A DNA stretch of 22,215 bases from CAZLFA01 sp964558665 (GTDB lineage: Bacteria > Desulfobacterota > Syntrophia > Syntrophales > PHBD01), in NCBI GenBank assembly GCA_964558665.1, contig CAZLFA010000065.1, positions 1 through 22,215 of the forward strand, in the 5' to 3' direction. A program made the translations under genes and the position numbers. The notes beneath the pieces were generated by a model. That model was not told the origin of the DNA, made no database searches, and saw only the letters and a program-made list of their open reading frames with translations. Shown piece by piece: positions 1-7,717 of this stretch (its first letter is position 1; each line of letters begins with the position of its first letter).

Positions 1-1
1 G

Positions 2-703
2 GCAAATGAGGTATTCGTTCCCGAGAACTTAACCGACTTTACTCCCGGCAAGCTGGTCACAAAGGGCAAGAAAGCCTATTCCGCCGTTAAAGGGGCAGTA
101 AAAACCGGAAAGATGCCCACAGCGGCTGCGGTAAAAGAGGAAAAGAGGGTCTTTGATGAACTCGTAAGGAAAAAGGAGGCGGTTAGGAAGGCAGAGCAGG
201 AAGCGGCTAAGAAAAAGGGTAAAGATGGAACCACAATTAAGGGGAATAAAAATGCTGAAAAAGGCAAGTGCGGTGAATGGCTGGCCAAGATGGATATGGC
301 TAAGAATGGTTATGATGAAATCGTATCGGTGCAGAATAATTCCGGGCATGGCGTGGATCTGATCGGCCGCAACAGCAAGACAGGAGAAGTAAAGGTATGG
401 GAGGTCAAAACGACGGATGGAGCAAAAGCGCCGAGCTTGAGTAAGCAGCAGTCAGAGATGGGTGGGAAAAAATTCTCAGATGACCGTCTTAAGCAGGCCG
501 CTAAAGGGAAAGGCAACTACGGAAAGGTGCCGGAAGCGATGGATAATGCAAAAAAAGTACATAAATGGCTTGAAAGGGCAAAAGATAAAGTTAAATACGA
601 AAAACGTGAAGTTTTTATTGACGACATCGAGAAGGGTTGTGCTAAACATCCGAACAGGGCATCAAAATCGAAGCCGTGGCCTGGAAAAGGCGGAAATATA
701 TAA
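2..703 (+). CDS. Polymorphic toxin C-terminus, PD-(D/E)xK-like nuclease tip (5' partial)
   Basis: The frame is open from base 2 to the TAA at 701-703, so the gene begins outside the window; the internal ATG at 113 is not a convincing start. The visible 233 residues begin with a Lys/Ala-rich linker and a charged helical stretch. A compact domain follows with KGKCGEWLA, then HGVDLI (Asp codon 356-358), then WEVKTT (Glu 401-403, Lys 407-409), then SLSKQQ and a DRLKQA helix. The Glu, Asp, ExK and Gln order is that of PD-(D/E)xK nucleases and resembles the DNase tips of Rhs/T6SS-type polymorphic toxins, including PoNe-like domains. I infer that it cleaves nucleic acid in competitor cells after delivery. 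The delivery part (Rhs, PAAR, LXG or other) is not visible. A candidate immunity gene follows 9 bp downstream. The exact toxin family is uncertain. Confidence 0.72.
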   Translation, partial: ANEVFVPENLTDFTPGKLVTKGKKAYSAVKGAVKTGKMPTAAAVKEEKRVFDELVRKKEAVRKAEQEAAKKKGKDGTTIKGNKNAEKGKCGEWLAKMDMAKNGYDEIVSVQNNSGHGVDLIGRNSKTGEVKVWEVKTTDGAKAPSLSKQQSEMGGKKFSDDRLKQAAKGKGNYGKVPEAMDNAKKVHKWLERAKDKVKYEKREVFIDDIEKGCAKHPNRASKSKPWPGKGGNI

Positions 704-712
704 GGCAGGGAG

Positions 713-1648
713 ATGCACGATATGAATATGGATATGAAGAAAGAAGTGGCAAAACTGCAAAAGAAGGTAAGCAAATGGACAAAGGAATGGGTGGTGATGC
801 CCGTGGTGTTAAAAAACTTTTGGGATGAACCACCTAAACAATTTGAAGCCTACCTGTCAGGAGAAGACGACAGTCCGAGTAGGATTGAAGTCGATAACCT
901 TCATTTTTGGCACTTTGTCCACTACATGCATGCAGTCCTGAATGAGGAGAAAGATGGCCTGGAGGATTTTGCCCTGGCGGCGCGATATGCACGTGCAACA
1001 GTTCTGTTTGAGGAGGCGTTTGCCAATGCCGGACAGGGTGGATCTATTTTGTTAGACACAAGCATGTTTCATTTTGCTTTGAATGTCCTGGCAGGCTGGT
1101 ATGTGGAAGGGAGCATTATCGGCCGGGCCATATACAAGGGACTGGATACATCCCTGCTTGACCTGCGGCATTGCGGGGAACACGAAGCAGGAAAAGTATA
1201 TCGCCACTTCTGGTTTTTGATGCATCTTTATTGTCAGGCTAAAAACCTGGAACTGGATACTTCTCTTTATTCCTACCCGGAAGATATGAATCCCTATGAG
1301 GCGGTCTTGTCAGACTGGCAAACAAAAGATATAAGTAAGGTTCAGAATTTTGTTTCGGCAATGGCCGATTTTCATATAAAGGAAGCACGGATAACCGCTC
1401 ATGATGAGATTGCCGAGTTTGATGAAGAAGATGTCATGATCTTCCCCCATGAGATCCTAACCTTCCTACGCCTGCGTGAATGGCAGGGATTGCCAAATCC
1501 GAAGACATTCGAACATCCTTTAATGAATCAACCTCTGGCGAATATGCCGGCCGTCAGTCCGCTGAAACAGCCGGAAACGCCTCTCCTGGACCGTGTCATC
1601 GAGAAATTCAAAAAGGAATATCCTGGAAGTTTTTCAGACTGGAAGTAA
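713..1648 (+). CDS. Putative immunity protein for the upstream toxin
   Basis: This 311-residue soluble protein is rich in aromatic and acidic residues and looks largely alpha-helical. It has no signal peptide or membrane segment. It begins 9 bp after the toxin stop and is followed by a strong terminator, which fits the toxin/immunity layout of polymorphic toxin loci. Recognisable stretches are MFHFALNVLAGWYVEG (mid-protein), NPYEAVLSDWQTKDI and FPHEILTFLRLREWQGLP, ending in a Pro-rich tail. These resemble large helical immunity families (Imm49-like or DUF1910/1911 PoNi-like), but I cannot assign one with certainty. The start is ambiguous: ATG 713 has AAGG seven bases upstream, while ATG 722 is better spaced from AGGGAG at 707-712, and further in-frame ATGs follow at 728 and 734. 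Function is inferred from position and composition. Confidence 0.68.
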   Translation: MHDMNMDMKKEVAKLQKKVSKWTKEWVVMPVVLKNFWDEPPKQFEAYLSGEDDSPSRIEVDNLHFWHFVHYMHAVLNEEKDGLEDFALAARYARATVLFEEAFANAGQGGSILLDTSMFHFALNVLAGWYVEGSIIGRAIYKGLDTSLLDLRHCGEHEAGKVYRHFWFLMHLYCQAKNLELDTSLYSYPEDMNPYEAVLSDWQTKDISKVQNFVSAMADFHIKEARITAHDEIAEFDEEDVMIFPHEILTFLRLREWQGLPNPKTFEHPLMNQPLANMPAVSPLKQPETPLLDRVIEKFKKEYPGSFSDWK

Positions 1649-1672
1649 CATAGTATGACAGATACTTCTAAC

Positions 1673-1707
1673 GCGGCTGCCTAAAAGCTATTCAGCCGCT
1701 TTTTTTA
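1673..1707 (+). terminator. Rho-independent terminator after the immunity gene
   Basis: A 7-bp perfect GC-rich stem (GCGGCTG 1673-1679 with CAGCCGC 1693-1699) and a 13-nt loop are followed immediately by eight T residues (1700-1707). It lies 24 bp after the immunity gene stop and would end the toxin/immunity transcript. The following AT-richer bases to 1852 show no gene. Confidence 0.88.
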
Positions 1708-1852
1708 TTCTTTGAAAAGGCGATAGAGAAGGACTCATTAATTTCTCAAGGCGGTAAAGCCCTTGGTTGCTAATTTGGTTACGTATGAGAGGGTTACAAT
1801 CTAATCAGAAATATGATTTAACCGCAAAATTGTTGTCTCTAAAACTATGATG

Positions 1853-2356
1853 CTATGTGTCCTTCGCTTCGGTTTTCTTTTCTTTGCCGCGCCTGATCAT
1901 TTCCACGATAAGGACCACGGCGCCGACGGAGATCGCCGAGTCGGCGACATTGAAGGCCGGCCAGTGTTGTGAGCCCAGATAGACATCGAGAAAATCGATT
2001 ACCTCCCCGAATCTGATTCTGTCTATCATGTTGCCTACAGCGCCGGAGAGAATGAGTGAAAGCGACAGCGGCGTCAGTTTGTCATCGTCTTCGGTTTTGA
2101 CAACGTAATAGAGAATGAGCCCTACCGCCAGCAGCGTGATTATCAGGTAAAAGATCGACCGGAACTGCGCTGATGAAGTTGCCAGGAATCCAAAAGCGGA
2201 ACCCGGATTGCGGACATAGGTGATGTTGAAAAACCCGCCGATTACCTCTATGGATTCATGTATCGACATCCTTGTATCGATGTAGAACTTCGTGATCTGA
2301 TCGATTACAATCAGAACGGGACTCAAGGTGGTAAGATAGAGATACTTCTTTTTCAA
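1853..2356 (-). CDS. lspA: Lipoprotein signal peptidase (signal peptidase II)
   Basis: LspA is an inner-membrane aspartic protease that cleaves the signal peptide of diacylglyceryl-modified prolipoproteins. The 167-residue protein has the usual length and four hydrophobic segments (about 7-24, 66-86, 97-113 and 138-155). The family signatures are visible: VIDQITK (Asp20), YVRNPGSAFG (48-56), GNMIDRIRFGEVIDFLD (catalytic Asp in the 121-124 stretch) and FNVADSAI (catalytic Asp139). The start codon is TTG (2354-2356), supported by AGGAGA at 2362-2367 with a 5-nt spacer. It lies 188 bp downstream of ileS on the same strand, the classic ileS-lspA order, but a palindromic repeat and a terminator-like hairpin sit between them. 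Its own promoter is not obvious, so expression may depend on readthrough. Confidence 0.96.
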   Translation of the reverse strand: MKKKYLYLTTLSPVLIVIDQITKFYIDTRMSIHESIEVIGGFFNITYVRNPGSAFGFLATSSAQFRSIFYLIITLLAVGLILYYVVKTEDDDKLTPLSLSLILSGAVGNMIDRIRFGEVIDFLDVYLGSQHWPAFNVADSAISVGAVVLIVEMIRRGKEKKTEAKDT

Positions 2357-2370
2357 CTTCTTCTCCTAAT

Positions 2371-2392
2371 AAAACCCCCTCGTGCGAGGGGG
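2371..2392 (-). terminator. Terminator-like hairpin between ileS and lspA
   Basis: CCCCCTCG (2375-2382) is complementary to CGAGGGGG (2385-2392), giving a stem of about 7-8 bp with a tiny loop. Read on the minus strand it is followed by TTTTATT. It lies after ileS and only a few bases before the lspA Shine-Dalgarno, so it would either end the ileS transcript or attenuate lspA. Confidence 0.6.
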
Positions 2393-2406
2393 CTCTTCAG
2401 CTTCGT

Positions 2407-2513
2407 AAAAAAGTCCAACTGCTGTGTTGCGCTTCATGCATCGTCGTTGCGGCGTACCTTAAGTACGCCTCTCTCCTCTGAATCGCGTGCCTTGCATTTG
2501 GAGCTTTCTCTTT
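2407..2513. repeat. Dispersed imperfect palindromic repeat, copy 1
   Basis: This intergenic element of about 107 bp is an imperfect inverted repeat. The outer arms are AAAAAAGTCCAACTGC and its approximate reverse complement ending in TTTGGAGCTTT. The centre is GGCGTAC-CTTAA-GTACGCC. The 23-bp core at 2449-2471 matches 21 of 23 bases at 17194-17216, which shows that a repeat family is present. A transcript could fold into a long hairpin. It occupies most of the ileS-lspA gap. Confidence 0.75.
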
Positions 2514-2544
2514 AGAACTATTCGTTGATCCTGACGCCGGCCTA

Positions 2545-5337
2545 TTACTTCAAATTGGTCAGGCACCTGTCGCATATCGTCGGATGTTCAGGATCACTGC
2601 CGAGCGATTCACTGTATATCCAGCAGCGGTTACACTTGCCGCCCTTTGCTTTAGCGACACCGACAAACAATCCGGGAATCTCCTGGCTTTCAAAGGCTTC
2701 TTTGATTTCGCCCTTCTTGACGACGTCAAAGCATGAGACGATGAGAATCGCTCTCAGGTCTTCCTTGTGAGATTCCAGAAGCGACGCCATCTTTTCCGGA
2801 GGCGCAACCGTTATTGCGGCATCCAGGGAATGGCCGACGACCTTCTTCTGCCTTGCAACTTCAATGGCTTTGGAAATTTCACTGCGGACGGCCAGCATGG
2901 TTTTCCATTTTTCGCCCAGCTCGGTATTCAGATACTGCGGATTGACTTCCGGGAACAGCGTCATGTGTACGCTGGGCTGCTTGCCTTCGTATGAGGGAAG
3001 AGCCAGCCACACCTCCTCTGCCGTGAAGGTGAGCATTGGCGCCAGCAGGCGCGCCATTGTTTCCAGTATGGTGTGCATGGCCGTCTGGGCTGATCTGCGC
3101 TGTGTCGATGCCGCCTTCGATGTGTAGAGTCTGTCCTTAAGGACATCCAGGTAGAGGGCGGACAGATCGACAGTACAGAAGTTGTAAAGCGTGTAATATA
3201 CAACATGGAACTGGTAGTTTTCATAGGCCTCACGCACACGCCTGATGATTTCCTGCAGCCTGTGGAGAGCCCAGCGGTCCAGTTCTTCCATCTGTTCATA
3301 GGGCACGGCGTCCTTCCTGACGTCGAAATCGTAGAGGTTGCCCAGTATGTAACGGCTCGTGTTGCGGATGCGGCGATAGGCTTCTACCAGGCGCTTTAAA
3401 ATTTCATCGGAGATACGGATATCCATCGTATAATCTTCCGCCGCCACCCAGAGGCGCAGGATTTCCGCACCGTATTTGTCGATGATTTCCTGGGAGTCAA
3501 TGACGTTTCCTACCGATTTTGACATCTTCTTGCCTTCTCCGTCGACAACGAAGCCGTGAGTGAGAACATTCTTGTAGGGAGCCCGCTGGCGTGTCCCCAC
3601 GGATTCCAGCAGAGAAGAATGGAACCAGCCGCGATGCTGATCGCTTCCTTCCAGGTACATGTCCGCGGGCGAGCGGTGAGCGGGCCACTTCCCCGTCTCC
3701 AGAACCGCCGCGTGGCTCACGCCGGAGTCGAACCAAACGTCCAGAATATTTGTCTCCTTTTTGAATTCGGTGTTCTTGCAGTTGGGGCATGATATTCCGG
3801 GAGGCATCAGGTCCTTCGCCTCACGCTCGAACCAGACGTCGGCCCCGTGCTCATGAACCAGCTTCACAACAAAATCCATCATCTCCTTGTTCATGATTTC
3901 CTGCCGGCACTGACTGCAGTAGAAGATGGTAATGGGTACGCCCCAGAGGCGCTGGCGCGAGATGCACCAGTCGGGTCTGTTTTCGACCATGCCGTAAATC
4001 CGGTCGCGCCCCCATGAAGGGAACCACTGAACCGAATCGATGGCTTTCAAGGCTGTCTGCCGCAGATCTGTTTTATCCATGGAGATGAACCACTGCTCCG
4101 TCGAACGGAAAACGATGGGCTGCTTGCAGCGCCAGCAGTGGGGGTAGGTGTGCTGGATATCCACCAGGCCGAGCAGTGCCCCGACCTCTTTCAGCTTGGC
4201 ACTGACGGTATCGTTGGCGTCGAAGACGAACTGTCCGGCGAAAAATTCCACGTCTGGCGTGAATTTTCCCTCGTCATTGACCGGTGCGTAGTTTTCCAAC
4301 CCGTACTGCATACCGATTTCATAGTCCTCCTGGCCGTGGCCGGGAGCGATATGGACGCAGCCGGTGCCCGCTTCAAGCGTGACAAACGGAGCAAGAATCA
4401 GGACGCTCTCCTTGTCATAAAGCGGATGTTTGCATTTCAGACCTTCCATAACGGCGCCCGGGAATTCGTCGATGATCTCGTAGCTCTTGAACCCGAAGGC
4501 GTCCATACAGTAGTCGATAAGTTCCTTGGCGAGGATCAGCACGTCATCGCCGACATGAACGGCGGCGTAGATAAACTCCTCGTGAAAGGCGATGGCCAGG
4601 TTGGCCGGAATCGTCCAGGGGGTCGTGGTCCAGATGACGACGTTTACGTTCTTTCCTGCCAGTTTCGGCCTGACCGCGGCAATATCCGAGAGCATCTTGA
4701 ACTTTACATAGATGGAAGGGGTGTGATGATCCTTGTATTCAACCTCTGCCTCGGCCAGCGCCGTCTTGCAGGGAGCGCACCAGTATACGGGCTTCTTGCC
4801 CTTGTAGATGCTGCCGTTCAGCCAGAGTTTTCCGAACTCCTCAACGGTTACTGCCTCATAGTCGTACGACATTGTAAGATAGGGATTTTCCCATTCGCCG
4901 AATACGCCGAGACGCTTGAACTGCTCCCTCTGAATTTTGTAATATCTCTCTGCATATGTACGGCATGACCGCCTCTTGTCCGCCTGCGGCATTTCGTGGC
5001 GCTTGTCGCCAAGCTCCTTGTCCACCTGGTGCTCGATCGGCAGGCCGTGGCAGTCCCATCCCGGGACATAAATGCTGTCCATCCCGAACATGTTCTTGGA
5101 TTTGATCACTATGTCCTTGATGACCTTGTTCAGCGCCGTTCCCAGATGGATATTGCCGTTGGCATAGGGAGGGCCGTCATGGAGTATGTATATCTCTCTA
5201 CCTTTAGATACCTCCCTGATCCGGTCGTAGATTTTCATCTTCTCCCACATGGCAAGCATTTCCGGCTCTTTCTGGGAGAGGTTTGCCTTCATGGGGAAAT
5301 CGGTTTTCGGCAGATTCAAGCTTTCTTTGTAGTCCAT
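2545..5337 (-). CDS. ileS: Isoleucyl-tRNA synthetase
   Basis: This class I aminoacyl-tRNA synthetase charges tRNA-Ile with isoleucine in the cytoplasm. The 930-residue length is typical of bacterial IleRS. In order it shows the HIGH-type signature PPYANGNIHLG (56-66), WTTTPWT (236-242) and the editing-site region GTGCVHIAPGHGQEDYE (325-341) of the CP1 domain, LDVWFDSG (532-539), GSDQHRGWF (564-572) and KMSKS (604-608). The C-terminal zinc finger has Cys 902, 905, 922 and 925. This finger and the overall layout point to the ordinary bacterial form rather than the eukaryote-like, mupirocin-resistant form. The start is ATG 5337 with AGGAG at 5345-5349 and a 7-nt spacer. The 101-bp gap from the upstream acyltransferase holds a possible promoter. 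I see no T-box leader. Confidence 0.98.
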   Translation of the reverse strand: MDYKESLNLPKTDFPMKANLSQKEPEMLAMWEKMKIYDRIREVSKGREIYILHDGPPYANGNIHLGTALNKVIKDIVIKSKNMFGMDSIYVPGWDCHGLPIEHQVDKELGDKRHEMPQADKRRSCRTYAERYYKIQREQFKRLGVFGEWENPYLTMSYDYEAVTVEEFGKLWLNGSIYKGKKPVYWCAPCKTALAEAEVEYKDHHTPSIYVKFKMLSDIAAVRPKLAGKNVNVVIWTTTPWTIPANLAIAFHEEFIYAAVHVGDDVLILAKELIDYCMDAFGFKSYEIIDEFPGAVMEGLKCKHPLYDKESVLILAPFVTLEAGTGCVHIAPGHGQEDYEIGMQYGLENYAPVNDEGKFTPDVEFFAGQFVFDANDTVSAKLKEVGALLGLVDIQHTYPHCWRCKQPIVFRSTEQWFISMDKTDLRQTALKAIDSVQWFPSWGRDRIYGMVENRPDWCISRQRLWGVPITIFYCSQCRQEIMNKEMMDFVVKLVHEHGADVWFEREAKDLMPPGISCPNCKNTEFKKETNILDVWFDSGVSHAAVLETGKWPAHRSPADMYLEGSDQHRGWFHSSLLESVGTRQRAPYKNVLTHGFVVDGEGKKMSKSVGNVIDSQEIIDKYGAEILRLWVAAEDYTMDIRISDEILKRLVEAYRRIRNTSRYILGNLYDFDVRKDAVPYEQMEELDRWALHRLQEIIRRVREAYENYQFHVVYYTLYNFCTVDLSALYLDVLKDRLYTSKAASTQRRSAQTAMHTILETMARLLAPMLTFTAEEVWLALPSYEGKQPSVHMTLFPEVNPQYLNTELGEKWKTMLAVRSEISKAIEVARQKKVVGHSLDAAITVAPPEKMASLLESHKEDLRAILIVSCFDVVKKGEIKEAFESQEIPGLFVGVAKAKGGKCNRCWIYSESLGSDPEHPTICDRCLTNLK

Positions 5338-5372
5338 TTTTGTACTCCTAAAGGTAGTCTGATTTTACAGTA

Positions 5373-5400
5373 ATTATATCTGCCTATCACAGAAGGATAA
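5373..5400 (-). promoter_or_regulatory. Possible sigma70 promoter of ileS
   Basis: On the minus strand a perfect TATAAT (5373-5378) lies 35 bp upstream of the ileS start. A weak -35 (TTATCC, 5395-5400) lies 16 bp further upstream. The short leader this predicts leaves no room for a riboswitch or T-box. The poor -35 keeps confidence low. Confidence 0.4.
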
Positions 5401-5438
5401 TAGTTTCAAGGGCAACAAAATGTTGAGGAACCGGAACT

Positions 5439-6371
5439 TTATGTTTCGGAGAGGTTGCTGTGATACCGTTCATCCAGCAAACCGCTTATGCCATCCATGA
5501 TAACGCGTGTCGCTCCTTCAAATCTGCTTTTGAACTTTATCTGCGACTCGCGGGAAAGAAGTTTGAACGGTTCGTCGATGCGGAACTCCTTCAGGCGGTC
5601 CTCGATCGATATGGGTTCTCCGATGCGATAGGTGACGACGCCGCTTCTGGCGATGGGAATGCTGTCCGGGTAGACAAGATCCGAATTGTTGCAGCCCACG
5701 GGAACCACCTTCTTGCCGGAATGAAGGGCAACCTGAGCGATTCCCGTTCTTCCTTCGCCCAGTTGCTTTCCCCTGGTCCCTTCCGGGAAGATGATCAGGC
5801 TGAGTTTCTTCTCAAAAAGGGCATTGCTGGTTAGTTCGGCAACCTTCTCCATGATTTTTTCATAGTAGTCGCGGATAAAGGGGACAAATGATTCTCCGAA
5901 TACTTTGTCGATTTCCTCAAACTTTTCCCCGCTGACGTATGCTTCTCCCTCCTTGCCGTCCACCGTATCCTTGACCGTCCTGTATAGATTCCTGTCCATG
6001 CTTTTGTTGTGTTTTCTGCGGTAAAACTCCTGAATGAGATATCCCATCGACGGCACGGGGATGAGATTGCACAGGTCGAGGCCTTTGGCGATAAGCGGGT
6101 TGCGGTAGTACTTGCCTTTCACCCAAACGGTCGTTTCCGGGATCTCCATCCTCCAGAGCTTGTACTGAAAAGGCCAATAGTTGAAGCGGTCGGTATGGTT
6201 CATCGCATAGATGACATTTTCATCACGCGGCATGCGGTGGTCGTTTTCGATTCTGATGTCGACATCGTACAGCAAATGGTAATTGGGACCGAGAAAGAAC
6301 CTCCCCACGAACTTCTGCACTTTCGAATACGAGACGAGATTGATGTTTTCCAAGTATTCAAGATCAACCAT
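5439..6371 (-). CDS. PlsC-like 1-acylglycerol-3-phosphate acyltransferase family protein
   Basis: This 310-residue protein has the acyltransferase block AMNHTDRFNYWPF (56-68), NPLIAKGLDLCNLIPVP (91-107), the FPEGTR motif (195-200) and a following GEGRTG, then VVPVGCNNSD. These are the LPLAT/PlsC family motifs for transferring fatty acyl groups to lysophospholipid-type acceptors at the inner membrane. It is longer than a typical PlsC of about 240 residues, with an extra charged helical insertion at about 115-190. In the HX4D motif the aspartate is replaced by Asn64 (His59 retained; AAC codon at 6180-6182), so the activity or exact reaction is uncertain. The ATG start lies 21 bp after the kdsB stop, so the two are likely cotranscribed; the upstream GGGGGG is a weak ribosome site. 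Neighbours in LPS and phospholipid synthesis support an envelope role. Confidence 0.82.
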   Translation of the reverse strand: MVDLEYLENINLVSYSKVQKFVGRFFLGPNYHLLYDVDIRIENDHRMPRDENVIYAMNHTDRFNYWPFQYKLWRMEIPETTVWVKGKYYRNPLIAKGLDLCNLIPVPSMGYLIQEFYRRKHNKSMDRNLYRTVKDTVDGKEGEAYVSGEKFEEIDKVFGESFVPFIRDYYEKIMEKVAELTSNALFEKKLSLIIFPEGTRGKQLGEGRTGIAQVALHSGKKVVPVGCNNSDLVYPDSIPIARSGVVTYRIGEPISIEDRLKEFRIDEPFKLLSRESQIKFKSRFEGATRVIMDGISGLLDERYHSNLSET

Positions 6372-6392
6372 TATTACCCCCCGTTTTAATTA

Positions 6393-7133
6393 TTAACTCC
6401 TGCCGGTGATAATACTCTTCACTCTCTCCAACTCCGCAGGTGTGTCGACCTCAACGGAGTCGAAGGACGTAATTGCCAGCTTTATCCTGTAGCCGTTCTC
6501 CAGCGCCCGCAGCTGTTCCAGCGCCTCCAGCTTTTCGAGTTTCCCTTCCGGCAGCTTTGTAAAAACATCAAGAAAGGACTTGCGGTATGCATAAATGCCG
6601 TGATGCTTATAGTAGGAGGCCTGCTGACCAGCATCCCTGACATAGGGTATTGTCGCCCGGGAAAAATAAACGGCAAAGAGGTCTTTGTCAAACACAACTT
6701 TTACGGCGTTGGGGTGGTGTATCTCCTCCTCCCTGATGATTTTATAAATCAGTGTCGACATGGGGATGCCGGGGTCGTCGACGAGCGGCCTGACTACTTC
6801 GTCGATCTGAACGGATTCGAATATGGGCTGGTCTCCCTGGATATTGACGATGATATCCTGATCTTCAAGTCTCAGAATACCTGCTGCCTCCGCCAGGCGG
6901 TCCGTACCGGACCGGTGAGACGAGGATGTCATGATAGCCCTGCCTCCGAATCCGGTGACGGCCGCGGCGATGCGTTCGTCATCGGTGGCTACTGCGGCAA
7001 GTGTAACGCTTTTTGATGTCAGGACACGTTCATAGACGTGCTGTATCATCGGTTTTCCACACAGATCCGCCAGTGGTTTGCCTTCGAATCGCGAAGACTG
7101 ATAGCGGGACGGAATTATGCATACGACCTTCAT
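6393..7133 (-). CDS. kdsB: 3-deoxy-manno-octulosonate cytidylyltransferase (CMP-KDO synthetase)
   Basis: KdsB activates KDO with CTP to form CMP-KDO, the donor for the inner core of LPS, in the cytoplasm. The 246-residue length is normal. The nucleotide-binding motif IPSRYQSSRFEGKPL (7-21) opens the protein. TSSSHRSGTDRLAEA, NIQGDQP (the metal-binding Asp lies in this loop), YKHHGIYAYR, LEALEQLRALENG and VDTPAEL follow in the order expected for the family. Its ATG (7131-7133) overlaps the TGA of thpR (7130-7132) as ATGA, so translation is probably coupled. Its presence implies an LPS-bearing outer membrane. Confidence 0.97.
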   Translation of the reverse strand: MKVVCIIPSRYQSSRFEGKPLADLCGKPMIQHVYERVLTSKSVTLAAVATDDERIAAAVTGFGGRAIMTSSSHRSGTDRLAEAAGILRLEDQDIIVNIQGDQPIFESVQIDEVVRPLVDDPGIPMSTLIYKIIREEEIHHPNAVKVVFDKDLFAVYFSRATIPYVRDAGQQASYYKHHGIYAYRKSFLDVFTKLPEGKLEKLEALEQLRALENGYRIKLAITSFDSVEVDTPAELERVKSIITGRS

Positions 7134-7717
7134 GATGCCTCCTTGAAAGGGAAATAGGAAAGTTGCGAGTAAAGGGCTCCTTTCGGCGTCAAATCACTTT
7201 TAAACAGGGTAAGTCCCGCACCGGTGAAGGCGCCGGCCTTGTAGTCGGATCCTGTTTCCAGGAGATTCGATATGCCGGCAAGCCCCTTTGGGGACTTGAT
7301 GCGGGCGAGGGTGAGATGCGGGCGGAACGGCCTTTCCTCCTTCGGAAACCCGGCACCGGCTAGGACGTTCTCGATTTGTGCCTGCATTGAGACAAGCCGG
7401 GCCGTCTCGCCCCCCATTCCCAGCCAGAGGACCCTGGGTCTTGCCGCGTTGGGAAACACCCCTGCCGATCTGATCTCCAGAGCAAAAGGTTTGGTGACGG
7501 ATGTTACAGGACGGAGCGAATCGATGATCGCCGGGACATCGTCTGCCGAGATATTGCCGAAGAACTTCAGTGTCAGATGGATTCCTTTGGGGTTGACCCA
7601 GCGGATCTCGCCTCTGAGGAATTTTTTCATCCGGTTTTGCAGATCGCCGACGGCATGGAGAATATTTTCCGGAGGATCAAGGGCCAGAAACACCCTGATG
7701 TTCTTGACCTCATCCAT
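7130..7717 (-). CDS. thpR: RNA 2',3'-cyclic phosphodiesterase (2H family, LigT/ThpR)
   Basis: This 195-residue protein of the 2H phosphoesterase family carries two catalytic HxTx motifs, HLTL at 47-50 and HLTL at 134-137, with the expected spacing. It also has the family opening RVFLALDPP (8-16) and FRPHLTLARIK near the second motif. Family members hydrolyse 2',3'-cyclic phosphate ends of RNA and can ligate 2'-5' ends in the reverse reaction; the cellular role is not well defined. The start ATG (7715-7717) overlaps the end of cinA by 8 bp, and its stop overlaps the kdsB start, making a tightly packed cinA-thpR-kdsB unit. Confidence 0.95.
   Translation of the reverse strand: MDEVKNIRVFLALDPPENILHAVGDLQNRMKKFLRGEIRWVNPKGIHLTLKFFGNISADDVPAIIDSLRPVTSVTKPFALEIRSAGVFPNAARPRVLWLGMGGETARLVSMQAQIENVLAGAGFPKEERPFRPHLTLARIKSPKGLAGISNLLETGSDYKAGAFTGAGLTLFKSDLTPKGALYSQLSYFPFKEAS

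Noticed and set aside
4138..4968. A 276-codon open frame on the plus strand inside ileS
   Set aside because: It lies entirely opposite well-conserved IleRS sequence and shows no domain or start signal of its own.
5338..5438. T-box or other riboswitch leader ahead of ileS
   Set aside because: The gap is only 101 bp, and the likely promoter leaves a leader of about 30 nt with no T-box conserved segment.
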